Shown: piece by piece, positions 7,895 through 16,980 of the stretch
How positions within the stretch are numbered: the first letter of the stretch is position 1
Layout of the letters: each line of letters opens with the position of its first letter
Assembly: GCA_020437395.1 (NCBI GenBank)
Contig: JAGQWJ010000026.1
Span: 1-44,697, forward strand
Direction of reading: 5' to 3'
From: Ignavibacteriota bacterium
Lineage (GTDB): Bacteria > Bacteroidota > Ignavibacteria > Kapaibacteriales > UBA2268
DNA: 44,697 bases
The notes under the pieces: generated by a model
What the model was told of the DNA's origin: nothing
Seen by the model: the letters and a program-made list of their open reading frames with translations, nothing else
Database searches by the model: none
Translations under genes and position numbers: made by a program

Positions 7895-9742
7895 TTAATT
7901 AACAATATTTCTAGTAGAATCTTGAAAGCTATTAACTTCATATATTTCAAGTGAATCTATTTTTGTAGTGGGAATATTATTTCTTTCTGGATAAAAGAAA
8001 TCAAGTAACAACTCTTTAGCAATTGGAGCGCACACTCTACCACCCCATCCAGCATTTTCTACCATCACAGCCATTGCAATCTTAGGGTTCTCTTTTGGTG
8101 CAAAACAAGTAAACCATCCGTGATCTTTACCATGAGGGTTTTGAGCTGTAGATGTTTTACCACAAACATCTATTCCATTAATCCTTGCATTGGAAGCCGT
8201 TCCTCCGGGAGAATTAACTACTTGCCACATACCTTCTTTAACAACTTCAATAGAATTACTCTTTAAATTCAAATTTCTTTGGCTGTATTCAATATTTTGA
8301 AAAGTCCTCGTTTCGTGATTATAAATCTTGCTAACAACATGTGGTTGTATCCAAGTGCCGCCATTTGCTATTGCTGCAATATAAGATGCCATTTGAACCG
8401 GAGTTACGAGTATTTCACCTTGTCCAATACCAAAGTTCATAAGCATCCAACCTGGAATATTGTTGCCAAATCTTTTTTTCATTGTTGATAAATCTTGAAA
8501 ATTACCGAATTTCTCGCTTGGTAAATCAATACCAGTTATTTGACCAAAATTCAGCTTCCTACCATAGTTAATTACATTTTCAGCACCGAGTTTTAATGAT
8601 AGTTGGTAAAAGAAAGCATTACAAGATTTTTTTATAGCAGTTTCTACGTTTATACTACCATGATGACCTAAACATTTAAAAAATCTATTACCATATTGAT
8701 AACCGCCTTTACAAAATAATTGCGAAGATTTTGTAATAATACCTTCTTCTAATCCTGCTAAAGCAATCAACATTTTCCAAGACGAACCAGGTGGGTATTC
8801 ACTATTGACTGTTCTATCCAAAAATGGTTTATCTTTATCATTTAATATTGAATTATAATATTCAGCAGATATTTTACCACTAAACTCAGTCAAATCATAA
8901 TTCGGTGAACTAGCAATAGCAAGGACTTGGCCATTTGAAGGGTTAATAGCGACTATTGCACCTCGTTTGCCTTCTAATAATTTTTCAGCTTTTGCTTGTA
9001 AATCAGAATCTACACTTAAGTATAAGTCAAAACCATTTTTGGATATTTTATCTTTCTTCCCATTATCATATTGAAAAACTTGTTGTCCAAATTTATTAAC
9101 AGCAACAAACTTAACCCCTTCACTGCCTTTTAAAAGCCCTTCATATTCTTTTTCTATTCCTTGCTTTCCAATCACATCACCTGGTCTATAATATTGATGG
9201 AGTTCGAGTTCTTTAGGCGAAATTTCTTTCGTGTACCCAAGTAAATGTGTCATATAAGCTTCAGACTGATAAAGACGCTTAGATTCAATTAAAACATCTA
9301 TACCTCTTAAATATTCTGAGTATTCTTCAATACCTGAGATTGTCTCTAAATCTACATCTTTCTGAAATTTTACAGGTAAAAACTGTGAAAATTCTTTGTA
9401 CTTTTCAATTGATTTTCTTAATTCAGTGCTATCTATATCTAATAATGAAACCAGTAATGGAAATGATTCTTCTCTCCAAAGATTGGGAGTAAAACTTAAA
9501 GCAAATGAGGATTTATTATGAACTATTAGCTTACCTTTTGAGTCAAAAATATTGCCTCTAAATGGTTCTTGAATTATTTGTTTAATTGCTTGTGCTTCAC
9601 TCGCTTCTTTGTAAATTAGCCCTTTTACTATTTGAAGGTGTGCAAGTTTTAATGTATAAAGTGAACAAATCAAAATAACTATTACTTTGAATATTCTTAT
9701 TCTAGATTTAGATATAAATTTATCAGAATAGTTATTATCCAT
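7895..9742 (-). CDS. mrdA: Penicillin-binding protein 2 (peptidoglycan transpeptidase)
   Basis: 615 residues. A class B PBP, the elongasome DD-transpeptidase. One N-terminal membrane anchor (about 17-36) is followed by the dimerisation domain (PFRGNIFDSKGKLIVHN at 60-76) and the transpeptidase domain. Catalytic motifs: SSWK at 320-323 (nucleophile Ser320), SCN at 373-375, and KTST at 529-532, where the usual KTG/KSG glycine is serine. GIGQGEILVTPVQMA (438-452) and QNPHGKDHGWFTCFAP (534-549) are typical of PBP2. mreC, mreD and rodA are not adjacent; instead a Wzy-like polymerase gene sits 3 bases upstream. Last gene of the envelope operon; a 75-bp gap follows. Confidence 0.92.
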   Translation of the reverse strand: MDNNYSDKFISKSRIRIFKVIVILICSLYTLKLAHLQIVKGLIYKEASEAQAIKQIIQEPFRGNIFDSKGKLIVHNKSSFALSFTPNLWREESFPLLVSLLDIDSTELRKSIEKYKEFSQFLPVKFQKDVDLETISGIEEYSEYLRGIDVLIESKRLYQSEAYMTHLLGYTKEISPKELELHQYYRPGDVIGKQGIEKEYEGLLKGSEGVKFVAVNKFGQQVFQYDNGKKDKISKNGFDLYLSVDSDLQAKAEKLLEGKRGAIVAINPSNGQVLAIASSPNYDLTEFSGKISAEYYNSILNDKDKPFLDRTVNSEYPPGSSWKMLIALAGLEEGIITKSSQLFCKGGYQYGNRFFKCLGHHGSINVETAIKKSCNAFFYQLSLKLGAENVINYGRKLNFGQITGIDLPSEKFGNFQDLSTMKKRFGNNIPGWMLMNFGIGQGEILVTPVQMASYIAAIANGGTWIQPHVVSKIYNHETRTFQNIEYSQRNLNLKSNSIEVVKEGMWQVVNSPGGTASNARINGIDVCGKTSTAQNPHGKDHGWFTCFAPKENPKIAMAVMVENAGWGGRVCAPIAKELLLDFFYPERNNIPTTKIDSLEIYEVNSFQDSTRNIVN

Positions 9743-9745
9743 TTT

Positions 9746-11170
9746 CTAATTCAAAACCTTGTTTTTATAATTAACTTCAACATAATTTACCAAAAAGAAT
9801 AGAATTGCATTAATAATTAATGTATCTCTAAATATAAAAGTCATTGTAAACATACCAGTTATTAATAGTGAAATTACTGATAAAAAAGTCCCAATCATAA
9901 GTATTTTATAGAATATATCAATTTTTAATTTAATACTATAAAAAATAGATTTGACAAAAATAACTCCAAATAACCCGAAAAACATTAATGTTAGTGGAAT
10001 ACCAATCCTAAAGAAAAAATGAAGAAAACTGTTATGAATAACAGATGAGTAATTCATTTTCCCCGTTATTGGATTTCTAAAAGTAAATAAGGCTCCAAAC
10101 CCTTTTCCAAGGAACGGAGATTCCTTAATTTTTTCTACAACTACTTTCCATTCTTCAAATCTAGAAATTGCAGAAATATCTTCAACTCCTTGTGATGTAG
10201 ATTCGAATCTTGATTGAATTGCCCAGACAACAAATTTGAATATATCCCCAAAAAATATGGAGGCAATAATATAAGCGACTAAAACTGAACCAACAAAATA
10301 AGAAATAAACCTTATTTTTTCTTTAGTGTTCAATAATATAAATATTATCAATATATTAACAAATGCTGCAGCCCAAAATATTCTTGCGAATGTAGATGTT
10401 AATGCACCGAGCGTTAATATCATTATTATGGCAACTAAAAATCTATACTTAGTTTCCTTTTGATAGAAAACGAACAAACAACTAAAAGTACTTCCAATAA
10501 CATACATATAAGTATTATTTCTTATTGTTGACCCTACTTCATAGGCATAAGTAATATTTGAAAGTATTTGTTTGTAAATATAAAACTGTAATAAATCAGC
10601 AAACAGTAAAGTTATTGTAAATATTATTAGTAACCTTACTACATCTTTGTGTGTTGTAAAGTATTTTTTCATTGGAAAATATAATAACATTAAAGATAGT
10701 AATGAAAACTCTCTTATCCATTCAAAAAATACAGTACTTTCATATAATACATTGATTAAGGTTAATGTAGTTAAGATAAAAAAGGAAAAGAAAAACCATT
10801 CAGTTTTAGTATTTATTAATTTCTCCTTTTTTATGAAAATCTGCCAAATAATCCATAGGTATAGGAAAATGTTTAGGTAGATAGAAAATACAATATCAAT
10901 CGCACTAACGCCACCACCAGTTGTAGAAGAAAAAACACCAGAAACTAATACAACTGAATAAATCCACAATTTAGGATTATAAATAATTAATGTAATAAAT
11001 AGGGTAGATAGTCCTAGAATAATAAATATAATTGGTGTCCCAGTCATACCAATTGATATATTTAGTATAAACATAGAAACTAGTCCAGCTATCAAAATAA
11101 TCAAATATTGATAGAAGGAAAATGCTGAAGGATTATATTTATTTAATTTAAGACCACCAACTTCTAACAT
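9746..11170 (-). CDS. O-antigen ligase/polymerase family membrane protein (Wzy_C)
   Basis: 474 residues with roughly ten to twelve hydrophobic segments from about residue 20 to 465. The large periplasmic loop and following helix carry IKESPFLGKGFGALF and the HNSFLHFFFRIGIPL segment, the pattern (glycine-rich turn, then HN-x3-H and a small-residue helix) of the Wzy_C/WaaL family. Such proteins either polymerise lipid-linked O-units or ligate polysaccharide to an acceptor; sequence alone does not separate these. The upstream Wzz-like gene (7-base gap) favours the polymerase reading. It is not a SEDS (RodA/FtsW) protein: the SEDS motifs are absent. Confidence 0.8.
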   Translation of the reverse strand: MLEVGGLKLNKYNPSAFSFYQYLIILIAGLVSMFILNISIGMTGTPIIFIILGLSTLFITLIIYNPKLWIYSVVLVSGVFSSTTGGGVSAIDIVFSIYLNIFLYLWIIWQIFIKKEKLINTKTEWFFFSFFILTTLTLINVLYESTVFFEWIREFSLLSLMLLYFPMKKYFTTHKDVVRLLIIFTITLLFADLLQFYIYKQILSNITYAYEVGSTIRNNTYMYVIGSTFSCLFVFYQKETKYRFLVAIIMILTLGALTSTFARIFWAAAFVNILIIFILLNTKEKIRFISYFVGSVLVAYIIASIFFGDIFKFVVWAIQSRFESTSQGVEDISAISRFEEWKVVVEKIKESPFLGKGFGALFTFRNPITGKMNYSSVIHNSFLHFFFRIGIPLTLMFFGLFGVIFVKSIFYSIKLKIDIFYKILMIGTFLSVISLLITGMFTMTFIFRDTLIINAILFFLVNYVEVNYKNKVLN

Positions 11171-11177
11171 TTGAATT

Positions 11178-12332
11178 CTATTGGTTTTGTTGGAAATATT
11201 TTAGTCTAATTTTTAGATTATTGAACATATTCAATATTAAAACTAAAATAATCGAAGCAATAAAAGAACCCGCGAAAGTTCCTAACACTATATATGATCG
11301 CTTTGGCCTATCCTTATTTTCAGAAGGAATTGCACTATCAACTACAAATAAATAGTTGTTATTAGTTACCAAATCTAATTTGGTTTTTTCTAATGTTGGC
11401 ATAAGATAAATTTTCATTTTCGAATGGGCTTCATATTCTGTATAAAGTCTCATATACTCCATTCCTACCTTACTTACATCATTCAACGAGAAATTACCAA
11501 TTAGCCCTGGTTGAGTCTTTGACTTTTCTAATTTCTTCCTAGTTTCTACAACGTAATCTTTAAGCATCTTGGTGTAGGGATCATTTTCACCTAATTTGTT
11601 TTTAGTTATTTCGTATTCAGTCTCAGCCTTCATAACCGTAGCTGTTAAGTCAGAAAGCGCTTCACTATATACAGATGCTTGATCTTCGGGCGAAAAAATT
11701 TGATACTTTTTAGAATATAATGATAAAGAATCGCCCAATCCTTTTATAACACTATCTGTATGTTCTATTCTTTGTTCAAGATATTTAATATTTGCTGCAG
11801 CTTCTTTTTTATTCATTGCAATTGCCTTAGCATTTACTATATCTACATAGTCATTCGCCATTTCTGCTGCTTTAACAGGATCAGTATCCCAAACTGAAAA
11901 TTCAATGTTCCCTTCTTTATAATTGACTATCTCAACATTACTTCTAAAAATTTTTCTTGTTAACTCCCTACTGTTATTTTTAACTTTGTAAGCTTTAATC
12001 AAATCATATTTGTTTACCATAGAATCCAATACAGTTCTACTTTCCATCAATACAGATAAGTCATAACTTTGTCCACCTGCACCACCTCCTGATACTTTTG
12101 TAATTCCAAAATCTTTCAATTTTGATGAGATGCCACTTAATGCACCTCCCAAAAGACCGTCTGCAGAATTACTAGGTGGTACCACATTAACTGTAGATTT
12201 GTATTGAACATCCATATTCATAGCGTAAAAAATGGAGCCAACTGTTAAAGCAAATGTAAAAATAATTATAATCCATTTGTGTCTTAGCAATGTGGCTAAT
12301 ACTTCTATACTTTCATTTTCTCTTATAATCAT
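11178..12332 (-). CDS. Wzz/GumC-type polysaccharide chain-length determinant
   Basis: 384 residues. Two-helix co-polymerase topology: N-terminal transmembrane helix at about 18-38, a large periplasmic part with coiled-coil prediction (about 165-260), and a C-terminal helix at about 347-371 preceded by IPSENKDRPKRSYIVLG, the proline-rich segment typical of Wzz. The N-terminus ESIEVLATLLRHKWIII fits the Wzz domain. No tyrosine-kinase Walker motifs are attached. Sets the chain length of exported polysaccharide together with the polymerase 7 bases downstream. A 40-bp gap separates it from the TldE-like gene. Confidence 0.88.
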   Translation of the reverse strand: MIIRENESIEVLATLLRHKWIIIIFTFALTVGSIFYAMNMDVQYKSTVNVVPPSNSADGLLGGALSGISSKLKDFGITKVSGGGAGGQSYDLSVLMESRTVLDSMVNKYDLIKAYKVKNNSRELTRKIFRSNVEIVNYKEGNIEFSVWDTDPVKAAEMANDYVDIVNAKAIAMNKKEAAANIKYLEQRIEHTDSVIKGLGDSLSLYSKKYQIFSPEDQASVYSEALSDLTATVMKAETEYEITKNKLGENDPYTKMLKDYVVETRKKLEKSKTQPGLIGNFSLNDVSKVGMEYMRLYTEYEAHSKMKIYLMPTLEKTKLDLVTNNNYLFVVDSAIPSENKDRPKRSYIVLGTFAGSFIASIILVLILNMFNNLKIRLKYFQQNQ

Positions 12333-12372
12333 ATTTATTATATTTTAATGATATTTAACTAAAATCTAAAAT

Positions 12373-14130
12373 TTATTTGTTAATCTCAACATAAGGAGGT
12401 CTTTTAAAGTCCTCTTCTATCAAGTGCAATTCTGCATCTTCGAATAGTAAATCAGGTACTGTTATGCTTGCTGGCAAATAACTATCTCCACCAGTTAGAT
12501 AAGGAGAAATAATGGAAGGAGCAAGATAGTTCATTGTGTATCTATTATTTCCAGTGCTAACAATGTCTTTGAACAAAAGTACATTCATTGAAGGTACTAC
12601 CATTCCACTAAATTTTTCTTTTTTACCATTTGCAAAAACTTTGTAGCCTTCCATTACGAAATTCTTTTTGCCGAAAGGAATTTCAATGTTCCCATTAGTA
12701 ATTCTGTAAAGTGATGTATATCTGATATTAGCGTCTAGTATTTTAGTAATTATTATTCCAAAATCTAAATCTCTTTTCTTCACAAATTCTAACATCTTAT
12801 CTTCTAACTGATTTTTTTCAAGTATTTTTTCTTCATTATTATTAGTAATAATTACATTACTAAACATAACTGATCCACCTCTCTTATGTGCATTAGATTC
12901 TTTAATTCTTTTTGTGGGTATTCTGTCAGAAAGAAGTGTTTCTAAGTAACCATTCTTGATTAAATTTACGTTTTGTGCTTCTAGCCCATCATCATCAATT
13001 TCATAGGAACCAATTAGATCTACGCCATTTAATTCATTTTTCAAAGGAAAGTCATCTACACTTAAAAACTCTGGTAATACTCTACCACCAACTTTTCTTT
13101 GAAATACAGCATCTTCGTTTTCTGAAGAAAAACCTCCATCAGTAAGCGGTTCACGTTGAGAAACTAACTTAGGTAAAAATGATTGTGCAAATATTTGCCC
13201 TGCTGCTTGTCCTGAAAAAATTATTGGACCAACATAAAAATCGTCTAGTTGGGAAAGTTTTAATTTCTCACTAATATTTTCAGCAATTATTTTAGCTGCT
13301 TTCTTTAAAGAATCTTGAGTAGGTAAATCTGTTGGTGAAAATGCAAATGCAGTGTAGTGGTCGAAAATTGGCATACCATTTTTATCTTGGCTTGCTGCTA
13401 CAATCTCAAATCCTGTATAATAAGTATCTTTAATATATTCAATACCTTCAGAGTTCACATAATAAATTCTCTTTGGAATAAATTCTATACTTACGCCAGA
13501 AGTAAATATATCATTATAGTTATTAAAAACCGATGAAATATTTGATGCTAATTTATTATATTTATTCAAATCAAATGCAGGTATCTCTTTTATATCTCGC
13601 AATTTATTAACAGTTCCTAACTTACTAAAATCTGCTGTTGTATCTTTTCTTAATCTGTTTTTAAGAATTGCTAATTTTTTAGAGTAAAGCTCTGCAGTTT
13701 GTTTATATGCTGCATCAGTAGCCAACCAAAATTCTTTTCTTAAATAATTTATACTAGGCTTGTAGCTTACTTTACGTTTCTTGAATCCTTCTTCGTCATC
13801 ACTACTACCAAAAAAACCTAAACCGACATCAAAAAAGTTAGTATTATCAAAATTGTAATCTCCAACTCTAACACCTACATTAATATATGCAGAATTAGTT
13901 TTATTAGCGGATTCAATACTCCCCAATGATGCTCTAATACTCGATGCTTCAAATTCCACAAAACTATATTCAATGAAATAAGGTCTCTCAAGTTCATCAA
14001 TTTTCAATTCATTCATTGAGCGAGTGAGCTCATTTTTCATAGCGAATAAAATATCTTCATTTGGTTTATCAAATGAAAAGCCAGTATTTGTGATCGATAT
14101 AAAAAGAGCTATAGCTAATATTAATTTCAT
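12373..14130 (-). CDS. Exported TldE/PmbA-like protein lacking the zinc motif
   Basis: 585 residues with a clear signal peptide (MKLILAIALFISITNTGFS). The body is homologous in layout to the TldD gene two genes upstream: both have RVGDYNFDNT (88-97 here, 81-90 in TldD), AFAFSPTDLP (261-270) and an SGQAAGQIF segment (306-314). At the position of the TldD HExxxH, this protein reads AQSFLPKLVSQ (315-325), so no metal site is present. In the known TldD/TldE complex TldE is the metal-less partner, so this is inferred to be the secreted TldE equivalent. It is longer than E. coli PmbA (about 450). 4 bases after the small membrane-protein gene. Confidence 0.82.
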   Translation of the reverse strand: MKLILAIALFISITNTGFSFDKPNEDILFAMKNELTRSMNELKIDELERPYFIEYSFVEFEASSIRASLGSIESANKTNSAYINVGVRVGDYNFDNTNFFDVGLGFFGSSDDEEGFKKRKVSYKPSINYLRKEFWLATDAAYKQTAELYSKKLAILKNRLRKDTTADFSKLGTVNKLRDIKEIPAFDLNKYNKLASNISSVFNNYNDIFTSGVSIEFIPKRIYYVNSEGIEYIKDTYYTGFEIVAASQDKNGMPIFDHYTAFAFSPTDLPTQDSLKKAAKIIAENISEKLKLSQLDDFYVGPIIFSGQAAGQIFAQSFLPKLVSQREPLTDGGFSSENEDAVFQRKVGGRVLPEFLSVDDFPLKNELNGVDLIGSYEIDDDGLEAQNVNLIKNGYLETLLSDRIPTKRIKESNAHKRGGSVMFSNVIITNNNEEKILEKNQLEDKMLEFVKKRDLDFGIIITKILDANIRYTSLYRITNGNIEIPFGKKNFVMEGYKVFANGKKEKFSGMVVPSMNVLLFKDIVSTGNNRYTMNYLAPSIISPYLTGGDSYLPASITVPDLLFEDAELHLIEEDFKRPPYVEINK

Positions 14131-14134
14131 GTAC

Positions 14135-14683
14135 TTAATCTTTCTTATTTAATTGATATTCTTTTTTTAATTCTTCTACTATAGGATAAAGTTCATCAGT
14201 TTTTTGCGTCCCTAAAAGTAATTCAAACCCATCCTTCATTTTTATTCTCAATCCCATATTCTTGCTTACATTCAAACATAGTCCTCGTCCCTTCATTGAA
14301 AATCGATAACCCCAACCACCATATTCCATTATTGGTCTATACTTTTCTAATTCTATACTTTGAATATTATTAAATGATATATTTTTAAAGTCTCTAATAA
14401 AAGGCCAAAATTTATATTGTAATTTTTCTTCACTAATTCTTATCTCTAACTTTATAGAGTAGAAAAACCACGAAAGGAATATAGCAAACCCAATTACTAA
14501 TAAAAATCCAATTATTAACGCACTATCACTTATTGGTTTATCGCCAAATTGCTCATTTGAAATAATCTGATTATAAATTGCAATACTAAATAATACAATT
14601 GAGCCACCTGTTATAACAAGTAGAAGTAGCCATAAGATTTTCTGACGGAATACTTGAGTTTCTTCGAATAATAATTTTGACAT
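14135..14683 (-). CDS. Small membrane protein with PH-like C-terminal domain
   Basis: 182 residues. Two hydrophobic helices (about 14-36 and 45-70) are followed by a ~110-residue soluble domain containing KFWPFIRDFKNISFNNIQSI, GGWGYRFSMKGRGLCLNVS and MKDGFELLLGTQKTDEL. The order of strands with a terminal helix (ELYPIVEELKKEY) resembles bacterial PH-like domains of uncharacterised membrane proteins; this is fold-level recognition only. It sits between tldD and the tldE-like gene with 4-base gaps on both sides, so it is probably co-expressed with the pair and could serve it in the membrane. No function is known to me. Confidence 0.75.
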   Translation of the reverse strand: MSKLLFEETQVFRQKILWLLLLVITGGSIVLFSIAIYNQIISNEQFGDKPISDSALIIGFLLVIGFAIFLSWFFYSIKLEIRISEEKLQYKFWPFIRDFKNISFNNIQSIELEKYRPIMEYGGWGYRFSMKGRGLCLNVSKNMGLRIKMKDGFELLLGTQKTDELYPIVEELKKEYQLNKKD

Positions 14684-14687
14684 AATA

Positions 14688-16358
14688 TTAATCAGTAGTT
14701 ATTTTCTTAGGTGCAGCTAAAATTGGAGGTTTAGCTTGCGATTTCTTTTTCTTTTGAACTTCTATTTTTGAAACAAGTATATCCGGTGAAGATGCCGATA
14801 CAGGAACACCACCTGATTCTGCTCCACAAACACCATTAAATACTCCAACTCTTTCAGATGTGGAAAGTATATTACTAAATGTAGAAAGAGGTGTACCTAT
14901 AAGATCTACTCCTCTAACTAGTTCATTAGGTCTACCATCGGCATATATTTTAAATACAACCAATGGAAGAACATTAAATGCATTTGGAACAGTTCTACCA
15001 GTAAATGTGAAACCACCTTGAACTGTTTTAAAATATAACCCATATTCTTTATTTTGTTCTTTGCACTCATCTCTGAGAAGTTGGAATAACTCTTCTTGAT
15101 CAACTTTATTTTTACTTTCAACTATCAAGTTCGACTGCCTCGAAACAGCGTTATATCCAGCTTGTTTTCTCCCATGACCATTTGAATGCTCGAAACCTTC
15201 AATTGGTGACCTAGACATCAAAAAACTCTTGAATATGCCTTCTTCAACTGATACAACTTTTTCAGACTTAACACCTTGATCATCAAACTTATAAAATCCC
15301 GAAAGCTCAATACCATCTCTATCTTTAATTGTTGGGTCAAATATTACATCAATAAATTTGGGAAGAATGTATTCACCAACAGATTTCTTAAAGGTTTGAC
15401 TTGACGATGGGTCTTTTTCTCTATGTCCTTCAACTCTATGTCCGAATATTTCGTGAAAAAAGACACCAGATGCTTCACCTGAAAGAATCGCCGGACCAGT
15501 GTAAGTGTCCATTAAAGGTGCTTCTCTAAGTTCTTTTAATAATTTGATAATTTCAAGTATATCTGATTCTATTATATCTATTGACGGCAAAGTTTCTGGA
15601 GTAAAAGCAAAATAAGACTCATAAAGTGGTAAACTCATACCATCGGATGATTTTGTTTTTGCATAAACAAAAACTCTAATTGAAGATTCATCGAACATAA
15701 GTTGACTACCTTCAGTATTTACGAAGTATTTTGTTTTATTTTCAAGTTGAAAAGATACAGATCCATCATAAATAAGAGGATCAGAATTGAACAAGTTTGA
15801 AAGTTGTTCAACATAGCTTATCCATTTCTTTCTATCAATAACTATTTTATTTACAGATTCACTGAACTTAACAGGAGTTTCTTTCGAAAAATCTGCTGAT
15901 TTATCTTCTTGTTCTACTTTGACTGCAGCATTAGTTTTGGCTTTTTCATAAGTTTCAATTGCTTCTTTGTAAACTTTATCAGTAGAGTACCAAATTTTTT
16001 GTTTAATTGCTTGAGCATTATTATCAAGTGGAAGAAATTCGAAACCAGAACCACCTCCAAAATTGAATGAACTACCTCTTATTATATGAGTATTGTCAAA
16101 ATTATAATCACCAACTCTTAAGTCAATATCTAATATCCTTTGACTAATACTATCATTACTTATTAAATTACCAAAAGAAGCATTGATGTTTATTTTTTGA
16201 ATATCAGTTATGTTATATGAAATATAATAGGGAGGAGTTGTTTCTTTTTGTAATTCCTTGAAATTACGCATTAATTCAGAGTTAGCAATTTCCAAGACAG
16301 ACTCGGATTTACTAACTGAAAAAGATAATATTATTAATAATACGCCAATTCTAAACAT
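14688..16358 (-). CDS. Exported TldD-family metalloprotease
   Basis: 556 residues starting at the ATG at 16358 (three codons inside the longest frame, which begins with TTG). An N-terminal signal peptide (MFRIGVLLIILSFSVSKSES) implies export, unlike cytoplasmic E. coli TldD. The zinc motif HEIFGHRVEGH occupies 302-312, with His302, Glu303 and His307 as the HExxxH ligands and catalytic base. Cys511 in FNGVCGAESGG is placed like the third zinc ligand of TldD. GEASGVFF and the C-terminal VPVSASSPDILV complete the signature. TldD/TldE are known to cut unfolded peptides, including antitoxin and RiPP substrates. The 5' end overlaps gpmA by 8 bp. Confidence 0.9.
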   Translation of the reverse strand: MFRIGVLLIILSFSVSKSESVLEIANSELMRNFKELQKETTPPYYISYNITDIQKININASFGNLISNDSISQRILDIDLRVGDYNFDNTHIIRGSSFNFGGGSGFEFLPLDNNAQAIKQKIWYSTDKVYKEAIETYEKAKTNAAVKVEQEDKSADFSKETPVKFSESVNKIVIDRKKWISYVEQLSNLFNSDPLIYDGSVSFQLENKTKYFVNTEGSQLMFDESSIRVFVYAKTKSSDGMSLPLYESYFAFTPETLPSIDIIESDILEIIKLLKELREAPLMDTYTGPAILSGEASGVFFHEIFGHRVEGHREKDPSSSQTFKKSVGEYILPKFIDVIFDPTIKDRDGIELSGFYKFDDQGVKSEKVVSVEEGIFKSFLMSRSPIEGFEHSNGHGRKQAGYNAVSRQSNLIVESKNKVDQEELFQLLRDECKEQNKEYGLYFKTVQGGFTFTGRTVPNAFNVLPLVVFKIYADGRPNELVRGVDLIGTPLSTFSNILSTSERVGVFNGVCGAESGGVPVSASSPDILVSKIEVQKKKKSQAKPPILAAPKKITTD

Positions 16359-16968
16359 TTTCACCAAGGTATTTCTTAGATAATAAATTTAATGATTCAT
16401 CGAACTCATATACATACGGTTTTCCTGTTGGAATGTTTATATCTGATATTTCTTCTTTACTAACTCCTTCAATATGCATAGTTAACGCTCTTAACGAGTT
16501 ACCATGTGCAGAAATTAAAATATCTTTACCTTCTTTTATGAGTGGTGCAATTTCTTTTTCATAATAGGGAAGTACTCTATCTAAAGTATCTTTCAAAGAT
16601 TCTCCATTTGGTGGAGCTACATCAAAACTTCTCCTCCAAATATGAAGTTGTTCGGCTCCTACTTTTTCTCCTATTTCGGCCTTATTTAACCCCTGTAAAT
16701 CGCCATAATGACGTTCATTCAGAGCTGAATTAGAAATCATTTCAATAGAATCGAAACCTGCAACTTCAATAATTATTTCAGCAGTTCTGATTGCTCTTTT
16801 TAAAGCCGATGTAAATATTTTATCAAATTTATAGTTCTTTAGAATATTACCAGCTTCTTCGGCTTCTTTTATTCCTAATTCAGATAATTCTACATCTACC
16901 CATCCAGTAAATCTGTTTTCTTTGTTCCATTGTGATTGACCGTGTCTAATGCATACTAATTTTGACAT
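16351..16968 (-). CDS. gpmA: 2,3-bisphosphoglycerate-dependent phosphoglycerate mutase
   Basis: 205 residues. Interconverts 3- and 2-phosphoglycerate in glycolysis and gluconeogenesis through a phospho-histidine. The histidine phosphatase motif RHGQSQWN at 8-15 supplies catalytic His9; NRFTGWVDVELSE, the Glu85 region NERHYGDLQGLNK (84-96), PPNGESLKDT (119-128) and SAHGNSLRAL with His155 are all characteristic of the dPGM branch rather than generic phosphatases. It is shorter than E. coli GpmA (250), as are many bacterial forms. It lies 12 bases after the GlmU-VOC gene and overlaps tldD, so it is embedded in an envelope operon. Confidence 0.95.
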   Translation of the reverse strand: MSKLVCIRHGQSQWNKENRFTGWVDVELSELGIKEAEEAGNILKNYKFDKIFTSALKRAIRTAEIIIEVAGFDSIEMISNSALNERHYGDLQGLNKAEIGEKVGAEQLHIWRRSFDVAPPNGESLKDTLDRVLPYYEKEIAPLIKEGKDILISAHGNSLRALTMHIEGVSKEEISDINIPTGKPYVYEFDESLNLLSKKYLGENV

Positions 16969-16980
16969 TTTTTACCTTTT

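Noticed and set aside
9746..11170. RodA/SEDS glycosyltransferase next to PBP2.
   Set aside because: The long periplasmic loop and the HN-x3-H motif fit the O-antigen polymerase/ligase family; SEDS motifs are absent.
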